Part shown: positions 55,097 through 64,000 of the stretch, piece by piece
Layout: the number at the start of each line of letters is the position of its first letter
Position numbering within the stretch: position 1 is the first letter of the stretch
Assembly (NCBI GenBank): GCA_031216915.1
Contig: CM062290.1
Span: 383,452,718 to 383,516,717, forward strand
Source: Pictodentalium vernedei
Taxonomy: Eukaryota > Mollusca > Scaphopoda > Dentaliida > Dentaliidae
DNA: 64,000 nt
Reading direction: 5' to 3'
Program-made: the position numbers and the translations under genes
The notes under the pieces: generated by a model
Told to the model about the DNA's origin: nothing
Seen by the model: the letters and a program-made list of their open reading frames with translations, nothing else
Databases searched by the model: none

Positions 55097-55892
55097 CTGG
55101 TTAAGTGCAAGAAGCCACTATCAGGGCTTTCAAAAAAAAAGAAGGGTACCTGAGTAAAAGCTAGCATTTTCTAAGGCTGCATGTTGTATCGATAAACCAA
55201 TATATACCGGTATTCAAACCAATATCGATTGAATACCGGTGTAATTACAAAAATGTCGGTTTATCGTCATTATTTATTTACCCACAATTTAATTTTCAAG
55301 ATGTCTTGAGTTTTTTAACTGCAGCTCCAATTGAATAATATTATCCCGTTTAAATATCCAAGTAATCATCTACATGTGCTCACGTAATATACAATTTCAG
55401 CAGTTGAAAAAATAATTTTCAAAAATTTCAACAAAACTATATCATGTGAGTGATATGACCCCTCATTGGAACGAGCTTGTTGAGCTCCAATGAGGTCACA
55501 TGATATTATTTAGTAGAAATTTTTGGGAAAAATCTGATAAACTCATTTTTAAAATAATAAATTTTGATATCATCTGCGTTGGGTAAAGGTTTTTCGAACC
55601 GCATCATCAAGGCAGGCTAATTCATTCCGACCGTGATGCCTCAAGTCTCGATTGTGGTACTTATGTTTCATATATCTGAACAGTTTTCGATATACCGGTA
55701 TACTGCGGTATTTGTTTGAATACCGATACCGGTATTCAGTTTTGAATATTGTGCAGTTCTAGCATTTTCCTTGCTCATGTTTCCTATTCAATCAAATGCA
55801 AGTAATATTTTGTTTATATAAGTTTGTTCTATTACAAAACAAATTTTGAATAACAAATTTAGACTGCCAAAAATAATTCAGCCCTCAACCAG
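55097..55892 (+). mobile_element. TTAA MITE family C carrying hAT X2
   Basis: TTAA at 55093-55096 and 55893-55896. Ends CTGGTTAAGTGCAAGAAGCC and CCCTCAACCAG. The hAT insertion X2 occupies 55172-55761. Confidence 0.8.
55172..55761. mobile_element. hAT-type nonautonomous element X2
   Basis: A perfect 8-bp duplication GCATTTTC (55164-55171 and 55762-55769). Ends TAAGGCTGCATG and TTGTGCAGTTCTA are inverted. It is colinear with X1 (14239-14830), including the embedded TTAA MITE. The MITE C at 49690 shows the matching empty target on the reverse strand. Confidence 0.87.
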
Positions 55893-55923
55893 TTAATGTT
55901 CTCATTTTTCATCTATGCAATTA

Positions 55924-56124
55924 CAGTAGAACCTGTCTTGAGAGCCATCCTTTTTATTGGGCAAAAGTGGTCTCTCAAAACAGGTGATCTCTCATGACAG
56001 GTCCATTACAGAGTAAAATAACCAAAGGTCCATTACAGAGTAAAACAACTCTGTATAAGGTCATAGAGTTCTCTCAAGACAGGTGGTCTCTCATGACAGT
56101 GGTCTCTCAAAACAGGTTTTATTG
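55924..56124. mobile_element. 201-bp pogo/Tc1-like MITE
   Basis: Ends CAGTAGAACCTGTCTTGAGA and TCTCAAAACAGGTTTTATTG are inverted and flanked by TA. Inside, 'ggtccattacagagtaaaa' is duplicated and GGT(G/C)(A/G)TCTCTCATGACAG is repeated. Confidence 0.8.
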
Positions 56125-56127
56125 TAT

Positions 56128-56320
56128 TTATTTATTTTATACAATGGCAAATCATGTCCACAACAGGGGGATAAAGTCAAGGTTGGTCAATCGTTAATAC
56201 CCATGCTGCCCATTTTAAAGAACTTCTACCCTATGCATTGGTGACAGGGTCCTATGTTACCAGTAAAAGAGAGCTTGTCTACCACTGCAAACATGCTCTG
56301 CTTCACTTCCAGGGATTTCA
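56128..56320 (-). mobile_element. SINE-like family III, short copy
   Basis: 'tatttatttattttatacaatggc' tail side, then 'gcccattttaaagaacttctaccc' and 'gcaaacatgctctgcttcacttcc'. It lies directly beside the pogo-like MITE. Confidence 0.6.
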
Positions 56321-56523
56321 TAAACAGAGGATATGGAATGAGTGTTTTTCTCATATAATATTTATTAAACGAGTCTAAGAATTTTCCATTTTGGCGAGCC
56401 CAAACGGAAAAATTCGGCCGAATTTTATAAATATTATACGAAAAAAACAAAAACACTCATTTCCTATCCTATTTATCATATGACACCCACACACACAATT
56501 AGCCACTTAGTATGACTTTTTAA

Positions 56524-56700
56524 TCCATCACCTAACTTGAGTTGCAGACAGCACTTGGAAAAAACATCCTCGAATAACTAAAAATTTTATTTTTTGCTTC
56601 CAAAACAGATTATGACCCCTTATTGGAACGAGTGCGACACACTAGTTCCAATGCAGGGTCATAACCTATGTTTTGGAAGCAAAAAGTGAAAATATAAAAA
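56524..56700 (+). mobile_element. TTAA MITE subfamily A, right end lost
   Basis: TTAA at 56520-56523, then TCCATCACCTAACTTGAG. The central palindrome 'acagattatgacccc...ggtcataacctatgt' is intact. It is cut at about 56700 by HINE A', and the missing end is not found after 59372. Confidence 0.7.
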
Positions 56701-59372
56701 ATGAAAGTGTCATTGACACTGTAGCTTAACTTGTGTGTTGTGTTTGATGAAAAGGATAATGTTCAATGTTTATGAAAGGATTATGAAATAAGACAAGAAT
56801 TGTGATAATTGGGAATATGTTCATTTCTGGTCCCTGTATGCTATGTTTTTGATAAAAATAATATGAGGTGTACACTGTACTAAAGAGCTGAGGGGTGGGT
56901 TAATATGACCTCACAGTTAATGTATGTGGTCCTCACAGTTAACGTATATCAACAAAAGTTACCAAGTTACAGTGAAATTATTCCAAAACGAGTCATCTTA
57001 TCAAGTTACATTGAAATCCCTTCATAAATATGGCCTGTAGACTGTGCTAAAGGTTTTCGGGCTTCGGGCACCTGTAGCCGTCAGTTTCCCAATTGTGTCC
57101 AAAGGGGACATTCTCATCTAGACATTCTATGAAGTCAACCTACAAAAGTTACAATGAAATCCCTTCATAAATGTGACCTGTAGACTGTGCTAAAGGTTTT
57201 TGGGCTCGGGCAGCCATCATGGTTGAATGATCGCCACCAAAAGGGGAATTCTCATCTGGGCATCATCTGGAGTGATCCTACGAAGTTACAATGAAATCCC
57301 TTCATAAATATGACCTGTAGACTGCGCTCACGGTTTTCGGGCCCCTGAAGCCGTCACAGTTGACCAATCACTACCAAAAGGGGACGTCATCATCTAGGCA
57401 TTATATGGAGTCAAACTAACAGGTTACAATGAAATCCTTCCATAAATATGACCTATAGACTATACTAAAGGTTTTGGGGTTTGGGGGCTTGGGCAGCCAT
57501 CAAGGCTGAATGATCGTGACCAAAAGGGGACGTTCTCATCTAGACATTATTTGGAGTCATCCTACCAAGGTACAATGAAATCCCTTCATAAATATCACCT
57601 GTAGACTGTGCTAAAGGTATTCAGGCTTCAGGCCCCTGTAGCCGTCACAGTTGCCTAATGGTGTCCAAAAGGGGCTGTTCTCATCTAGACATTATATGAA
57701 GTCAACCTACCAAGTTACAATGAAATCCCTTCATAAATATGACCTGTAGACTGTGCTAAAGGTATTTCAGGCTTCAGGCTCGGGCAGCCATCGTGGTTGA
57801 ATGATCGCAACAAAAGGAGACATTCTCATCTGGGCATCATCTGGAGTGATCCTACGAAGTTACAATGAAATCCCTTCATAAATATGATCTGTAGACTGTG
57901 CTCAAGATTTTCAGGCTTTGGGCACCCGCAGCCATCACAGTTGACCAATCACGACCAAAAGGGGAAGTCATCATCTAGGCATTATATGGAGTCAACCAAA
58001 CAAGTCACAATGAAATCCTTCCATAAATACGACCTATAGACTATGCTAAAGGTCTTTGGGCTCGGGCAGCCATCAAGGCTGAATGATCGCGACCAAAAGG
58101 GGATGTTCTTATCTAGACATTATTTGGAGTCATCCTACCAAGCTACAATAAAATCCCTTCATAATTATGACCTGTACACTGTTCTGAAAGTTTTCGGGCT
58201 CCTGTAGCCGTCACAGTTGCCCAATTGTGTCCAAAAGGGGACATTCTCATCTAGACATTATATGAAGTCAACCTACCAAGTTACAATGAAATCCCTTCAT
58301 AAATATGACCAGTAGGCTGTGCTAAGGTTTTCGGGCTTCGGGCTCGGGCAGCCATCATGGTTGAATGATCACAACCAAAGGGGACAATCTCATCTGGGCA
58401 TCATCTGGAGTGATCCTATGAAGTTACAATGAAATTCCTTCATAAATATGACCTGTAGACTGTGCTCAAGGTTTTCGGGCTTCGGGCACCTGTAGCCATC
58501 ACAGTTGACCACTCACGATCAAAAGGGGATGTCATCATCTAGACATTATATGGAGACAACCTAACAAGTTACAATGAAATCCTTCCATAAATATGACCTT
58601 TTGCCTATGCTAAAGGTTTTTGGGCTCGGGCACCCATCAAGGCTGAATGATCGCAATCAAAATGGGACGTTCTCATCTAGACATTATTTGGAGTCATCCT
58701 ACCAAGTTACAATGAAATCCCTTCATAAATATGACCTGTAGACTGTGCTAAAGGTTTTCGGGCTTCGGGCCCTTGTAGCCATCACAGTTGCCCAAACACG
58801 TCCAAAAGGGGACTTTCTCATCTAGACATTGTATGAAGTCAACCCACCAAGTTACAATGAAATTCCTCAATAAATATAACCTGTAGACTGTGCTAAAGGG
58901 TTTTGGCTCGGGCGGTCGTCACAGTTGGCAGATCATGCCCAAATGGGGAAATTCTCATCTAGACATCATAAGGAGTCATCCTACCAAGTTACAATGAAAT
59001 CCCTCCATATTAAACATGACCTGCAGAGTCTGCTAAAAGTGTTTGGGTTTTGGGCTTGGGCAGCCATCACAGTAGACAGATCATGTCCAAAAGGGGACGT
59101 TCCCATCTACGCATTATACAGAGGCATCCTACCAAGTTACAATGAAATCCCTTCATAAATACGACCTGTAGACTGTGCTAATGGTTTTCGGGTTTTGGGC
59201 TCGGGCAGCCATACCGGTTGACCGCTCGCGACCAAAAGGGGACGTCCTCATCTAGACATGACCCCAAACCTGCATATGAAATTTCATGATGATCAGACAA
59301 GAACTGCGGGGTGTAGCCCATGCTAAAGGAAAATGTGAACAGACTCACAGGCTCACAGACTAACAGACTGGA
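56701..59372 (+). mobile_element. HINE family A/D hybrid, ~143-bp units in four-unit higher-order repeat
   Basis: The 5' end ATGAAAGTGTCATTGACACT then GTAGCTTAACTTG matches the HINE D start. About sixteen units run from ~57000 to 59230, then the terminal module 'gaccccaaacctgcatatg...gtgaacagactcacag' as at 285-365. The 3' hairpin present at 392-420 is missing: the sequence changes after ACAGACT at 59370. Marker phrases recur every ~570 bp (57549, 58117, 58688 for 'cattatttggagtcatcc'), a period of four units. It lies in the MED11 intron. Confidence 0.75.
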
Positions 59373-59570
59373 ATTATGCAAATATTACCCAGTTGTATTT
59401 TGTTTAGCCAATCCAATTGTCAAGTTTTGAAATTGACCAATGAAAGCTCCCAACTCTAATTATGCAAATTTTGAAAATGTGGCCCAGTTGTATTTTCTTC
59501 AGCCAATCAAATTGTCTAGGTTTGAAATTGACCAATGAAACTGACGGAAGGCATTATCTATCACTGATTA
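59373..59570 (+). repeat. two direct copies of an ~87-bp unit
   Basis: 'attatgcaaat...cccagttgtattttgtttagccaatccaattgtc...tttgaaattgaccaatgaaa' occurs twice (about 59372 and 59459). Confidence 0.7.
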
Positions 59571-59849
59571 GTATGAAAACAAAATATCAAAAGTGAACAA
59601 AACGCACGAGTCATATGATAAAACACGAATATTAACAAGTTAAGCCTTCAAACACTAAAACTATGGATAATGTTCTGGGCAAAATTGGCTACTTACCTAG
59701 CAATTAAACACTGTCAATTACTCAATTTAATAGGAATTGAGAAAAGAAATTCTCTGTTGACAATTTTATTCAATTTTTGTTGGAAATGTCACAAATTGAA
59801 GTCAGTACGAGAGATTCAAAAAAAATCAAATCTCTGATTTGAGATTGAT

Positions 59850-59908
59850 CTCAAAGCAGATGAATGGTATCGATATCGAATCAAATCTCGAATATTCGCA
59901 GGACCCTA
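59850..59908. mobile_element. orphan right end of a hAT-Y-type element
   Basis: GGTATCGATATCGAATCAAA...TTCGCAGGACCCTA matches the right end of Y (20250-20299). The left partner was not found. Confidence 0.55.
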
Positions 59909-60094
59909 GCTGACAAGCAAGTAAGTGATGACAACATTAAGGATCCTAAACACTATAGAAAATATAGAGAAAAAAAGGCTTCAGGGTTTTAGAGTTGTTG
60001 TGAATCAACACATAGAAACAAATGACCAGAAGCACTATTTTTCTTATTTGGTCCAACTGTAATACAATTGGAAACAAACATACTATTTCTTTAC

Positions 60095-60235
60095 CTGTTG
60101 ATACCTGAGTCAGGTAGTTAATCTGTTTGATTAATCCACTCTCTATACTTTCCAAAGTTTTATAAAAATCCTGCGTGTGATTCTCCACCTGTTTTGCTGC
60201 TGGCTTGTCTTTAGACAATTCCTGGAATGCTGATC
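60095..60235 (-). CDS. MED11: MED11 internal coding exon
   Basis: On the minus strand TTTTTTCAG precedes the exon and GTAAAG follows it. The exon is 141 bp, phase 1 at both ends, and encodes G|SAFQELSKDKPAAKQVE...LESIESGLIKQINYLTQVST|G. LSK(D/E)K near the start and QI.YLTQV(S/A)TG at the end match the conserved MED11 core, and the spacing between them equals the vertebrate protein by my count. It joins in frame to 54033-54220. The upstream exon (start Met and the LEDIE-like helix) is not visible in 60236-64000. The following intron is 5,874 bp and full of transposons. Confidence 0.9.
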
Positions 60236-60301
60236 CTGAAAAAATCAAAACACTGTGAGATAGAACATACAGAAGATAAAACTGAAGATTCTATAAAAAC
60301 A

Positions 60302-62155
60302 AGAGCGCATGTATCGCTGAAGCAATACAATGTCCCCTACCGGACTAATGAGCATTAATAATTATACAAATGTTATAACCTAGATGTGACCAGCATGAAT
60401 TCTGTTGAAGCATTTCCAAAAAATAGGCCGATGAAATCGTCAGATGTGTAACCATACGCGCAACTAGTAGAAAGCTGTATGACAGAGGGCCACCACGGAT
60501 GCCGACATTATGTACACCATACATGGTATGGGTACATATACAAATGAAATGGAGGAGTGTCTAATTTGATGGATAAAGGGTTAATATCTCCGGATCAAAT
60601 TATCAGATTTACATAAAAAACTATACAGCACAGCACATCAGTAACCTGAACACAAATATAAAGTAACTAGACAATCCAAGCAATATTTTTCAAGTTATCA
60701 AATGCCAAAGGGATTGGAGGAATTTTCAATTTGAAGAATAAAGGGTTAAAATCTCAGGATCAAATTATCAGATTTACACCAAAAACTATACAGCTCGGCA
60801 CATCAGTAACCTGAACACAAATATAAAGTAACTTGACAATCCAAGCAATATTTTTCAAGTTATCGAATGCCAAAGAAATGGATACGGACGCCGGACGTTC
60901 AATTTGAAGGATAAAGGGTTAATATCTCAGGATCAAAATAACAGATTTACACCAAAAACTATACAGCTCGGCACATCAGTAACCTGAACACAAATATAAA
61001 GTAACTTGACAATCCACGCAATATTTTTCAAGTTATCAAATGCCAAAGGGATTGAAGGAATTTTCAATTTGAAGGATAAAGGGTTAATATCTTGGGATCA
61101 AAACATCAGATTTACATCAAAAACTATACAGCTCGGCACATCAGTAACCTGAACACAAATATAAAGTAACTAGACAATCCAAGCAATATTTTTCAAATCA
61201 TCGAATGCCAAAGGGATTGGAGGAATTTTCAATTTGAAGGATAAAGGGTTAAAATCTCAGGATCAAATTTTCAGATTTACACCAAAAACTATACAGCTCG
61301 GCACATCAGTAACCTGAACACAAATATAAAGTAACTTGACAATCCAAGCAATATTTTTCAAGTTATCGAATGCCAAAGAAATGGATACAGACACCGGACG
61401 GACAGACAGACAGACAGATGGACAGACAGATGGATGGACAGACAGACAGACAAAGGATGGACGAATGATGGATGGCCACCCCAGATGCCGGCATTATGTG
61501 TACCATACATAGTATGGGTACACATAAAAAAGTCCAGAAAACTGATATTTTGGCGCTTTTCCATATTTCCAAGGGCCATAACTCACACAAGAATAATGCA
61601 ATCAGCATGAAACTCAAACTTGATCTGTAAGTCATCATTCTATAGTAGGTTACCAAGAATGAAATCATTCGGTTGAAGCATTTCCAAAAAAAGTCTGGAA
61701 AACTAAAGTATGACTGACAGACTGACTGACAGACTGACGGATGGACAGAGTGCAAATGAAACTTGATCCGTAAGTCATCATTCTATAGTAGGTTACCAAA
61801 AATGAAATCATTCCGTTGAAGCGTTTCCAAAAAAAAGTCTGAAAACTAAAGTATGACCAACAGACTGACTGACAGACTAACGGATGGATGGACAGAGTTT
61901 AAATGAAACTTGATCTGTAAGTCATCGTTCTATAGTAGGTTACCAAAAATGAAATCATTCTGTTGAAGCGTTTCCAGAAAAAGTCTGGAAAACTGATATT
62001 TTGGCGATTTTCCATATTTCCAAGGGCCATAACTCACACATGAATAAGGCAATCAGCATGAAACTCAAACTTGATCTGTAAAGCTTCGTTCTATAGTAGG
62101 TTACCAAAAAACGAAATCATTCTGTTGAAGCATTTCCAAAAAAAGTCTGGAAAGT
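60302..62155 (+). mobile_element. HINE-like array H (~150-bp units) with nested HINE B copy
   Basis: A 5' region 'agagcgcatgtatcgctgaagc' is followed by units with 'cattctgttgaagcatttcc', 'aaaaaagtctggaaaact' and 'gtaagtcatcattctatagtagg'. The units at 61660-62155 are uninterrupted and show that 60422-61526 is an insert. The 3' hairpin was not found because another element begins at about 62157. Confidence 0.55.
60422..61526 (+). mobile_element. HINE family B, second copy, inside array H
   Basis: Same 5' end as 1799 (ATAGGCCGATGAAATCGTC) and the same 3' hairpin (TGTGTACCATACATAGTATG then GGTACACA). About five ~165-bp units, one truncated by a GGACGCCGGACG join at 60887-60898, and a GACAGACAGATGG microsatellite. 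Flanks 'catttccaaaaa' and 'aaaagtccagaaaact' rejoin as one H unit, so the target was an A-run. Confidence 0.78.
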
Positions 62156-62156
62156 T

Positions 62157-62512
62157 AAAAAATTTATAGTAATTTATATATTTTTTATACTTACCAATGA
62201 CCCAGACATAGCTGGTGCTAACTCTTAAAATATAGGGCCAAACACAAATTTTGCCCCCCAATCCCCAAAATTTGCATCTAAAACTAAAGAAAACATGTCC
62301 TGAAAGGCCCTCCACACTTCGCCCCTACTGCGCATGCGCAGTGTCAAGGACGTTCCGAAATTGGCGCCATTAATCATTTTAATAACCAGTGCCTGGTAAG
62401 CGCTATGTACTCAGCGGGGAGGCAAGAGTTCCCAACTCCTGGGAGGGCCATCCCCGTCTGGGTCATTGGTAAGTATAAAAAATATATAAATTACTATAAA
62501 TTTTTTAACATT
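62157..62512. mobile_element. 356-bp element with ~58-bp terminal inverted repeats
   Basis: TTAAAAAATTTATAGTAATT...ACTTACCAATGACCCAGAC pairs with GTCTGGGTCATTGGTAAGT...AATTACTATAAATTTTTTAA. The word ACCAATGACCCAGACATAGC recurs in direct orientation at 62523. The loop has TGCGCATGCGCA (62330-62341). Confidence 0.75.
62330..62341. promoter_or_regulatory. perfect NRF1-type palindrome
   Basis: TGCGCATGCGCA matches the NRF1 consensus exactly. It lies within the loop of the TIR element, near GGCGCCAT. Function is inference. Confidence 0.35.
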
Positions 62513-64000
62513 TTTATACTGTACCAATGACCCAGACATAGCTGAATAGTAAAAAGGCTGGAGGGCCAAGGACATAGAGCAAAATGGAATACGCTCAATA
62601 GAATAAAATAGAGTCATCCCCTGTAGGGAAAAAGAAGTAATAGGCCTTACATGTATCTTTCTTATTTATGATAAATTAGAAAGAAACAACACCTTCCAAA
62701 ATTGAGCTTCATACATCCATGTACTCTATTAATATCCAATATAATCCTTATACTAATAATTTTTAAAGTAAGCCAATAAATAAAGTAAGTCTAGAGAATA
62801 GAGACTCTTATACTCCTAAAAGTGTCTGAGGATTGCATAATCATGTCCGTTGACATATGCAATATTCAAAAGCTATACTTTAAAAACTAAGACTTGAATG
62901 AATTTTAAAAACCTAAACTTCTCACTAAACAACCATCCCAATAACAGCTCAGAATTACTAACTCCGGAGGAGGTATCCCCTTGTTTTCATAGTAAAACAG
63001 GTGACCCAAGGGAACACCCTCCCCCCCCCCCCCCCCCTTTTTCTTGCCCTGGGTCAAATAGCCCAGAGCGAAGAGGGCAGCCGAACGGAGACACTGCCGA
63101 AACAGACAGCCTACCTAGCTATAGTAGCAACTGTTAAGAGAATGACATTCTGAGCAGTAGATAATAGACCTAACAATAGAGGCCTCCAGAAATGGACTCG
63201 ATATTTCTGAGATAAAATTCATGAATGTGGATGGCTGAGCGCAATGAGCGGCCTTCAAAAATCTATAATAGCGACACTATTAATGTAAGCCCAAGAAGTA
63301 GAAGAACTCTTACTTCATGAGCCGAAATCTTAAGCACAACTGCTAAGTCAATGATATACCATAAGCAGTACCGATAGTTAATAGAATCCATTAACAATAA
63401 AATGGAGCGTAACGTCCTTCTACTAGACATCAAAGACAGAAGAAGCTTACGCCCTTTGTAATAAACAGATATCTGTTTATAAATACATAAACTGTACCCG
63501 GAAAGAGTAAAGGCCTATGCCCATACGAAGACGGAAGGACCTTAAAATAATAGGTTCCGGATAATAGGAGCCTAACTCTTATGCAACAATCCAACCTAAA
63601 TAGTAACGGAAGTATTGATTCCGAAACTATGAAAGTGAAAATCATCCATCGATAGTGCATGAAACTCACTGACTCTACAGTAAAATAGAAACCAACAGAA
63701 TTACTGTCTAAAAGCTCAGAATTTGAAAACTACTGTTTCCAGAGGCTCAAATGATTACTTAGCTAAATAAGAACCGAAGTTAAAATCCGTATAGGAATTT
63801 AATCTAAAGATTCTAAGTCTATTTATCAAAAAGTTACTAACTGACTTAGATAAAGAGACAAAAGACTCAATTGTAAACTATCGTAGAGTGCATAGGTATG
63901 AGGTAACATAAACCTATAACCTAAATAATAACAGGCTGCAGTAGATCTTGTGAAACAAGTATACTAAAAAATAGCAATGAGTAGTATGGAGGGATCAACA
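62513..64000. other. unassigned right end, with C-run
   Basis: AT-rich, non-array sequence. A C run lies at about 63020-63037. I searched both strands for the missing MED11 first exon and did not see it. It may be the inside of a larger transposon whose ends resemble the 62157 element. Confidence 0.4.

Noticed and set aside
61358..61755. 130-codon minus frame rich in CLSVC repeats
   Set aside because: It is produced by the GACAGACAGATGG microsatellite and the terminal module of HINE B.
62189..62345. Candidate MED11 first exon
   Set aside because: A strong minus-strand splice donor word is present, but the upstream sequence does not encode the expected helical start and the phase does not fit.

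Overview
This window is animal nuclear DNA: AT-rich, intron-bearing and packed with transposable elements. The only protein-coding gene I can name is the Mediator subunit MED11. Two minus-strand exons (60095-60235 and 54033-54220) join in phase across an intron of about 5.9 kb; the first exon lies beyond the right edge or was not found. The repeats point to a marine invertebrate, most likely a lophotrochozoan and perhaps a mollusc. They include tandem-core Helentron-like elements rich in TGACCT, 5S-rRNA- and tRNA-headed SINEs with AATAAATA tails, and many TTAA-flanked palindromic MITEs. The species assignment is inference.

Layout. 1-10.8 kb is dominated by short-unit tandem arrays that I read as non-autonomous Helentron/Helitron-like elements (HINEs). 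Each has a 5' subterminal motif that reappears as one arm of a 3' hairpin, with an A-run at the insertion point. One holds an open frame for a C48/Ulp1-like cysteine protease fragment (6973-7557). 12-24 kb holds TIR MITEs, hAT-type elements with 8-bp target duplications, two foldback elements and a possible small coding exon (23145-23468). 26-29 kb holds a broken non-LTR retrotransposon joined to a 5S-rRNA-derived SINE. 29.3-32.7 kb is a single 3.35-kb foldback element with arms of about 1.4 kb, a 6-bp target duplication and an empty paralogous site at 33.4 kb. 36.5-39.7 kb is a second copy of the HINE seen at 15.2-17.1 kb. 40-52 kb is a nest of TTAA MITEs, a hAT element, pogo-like elements, SINEs and a Penelope-like relic (RT plus GIY-YIG motifs). 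54-60 kb is the MED11 intron, filled by a 240-bp hairpin, MITEs, a hAT element, a pogo-like MITE, a SINE and a 2.7-kb HINE array with four-unit higher-order periodicity. 60.3-64 kb holds nested HINE-type arrays, a TIR element and about 1.5 kb I cannot assign.

How the parts relate. The window is best read as a stack of insertions whose order can be worked out. Several elements sit inside others, and related copies elsewhere in the window give the sequence without the insertion (HINE in MITE, HINE in HINE, HINE in SINE, MITE and SINE in a pogo-like element, hAT in MITE). All alignments were done by eye, so boundaries can be off by several bases. Most open frames over 60 codons fall inside repeats and are not genes.
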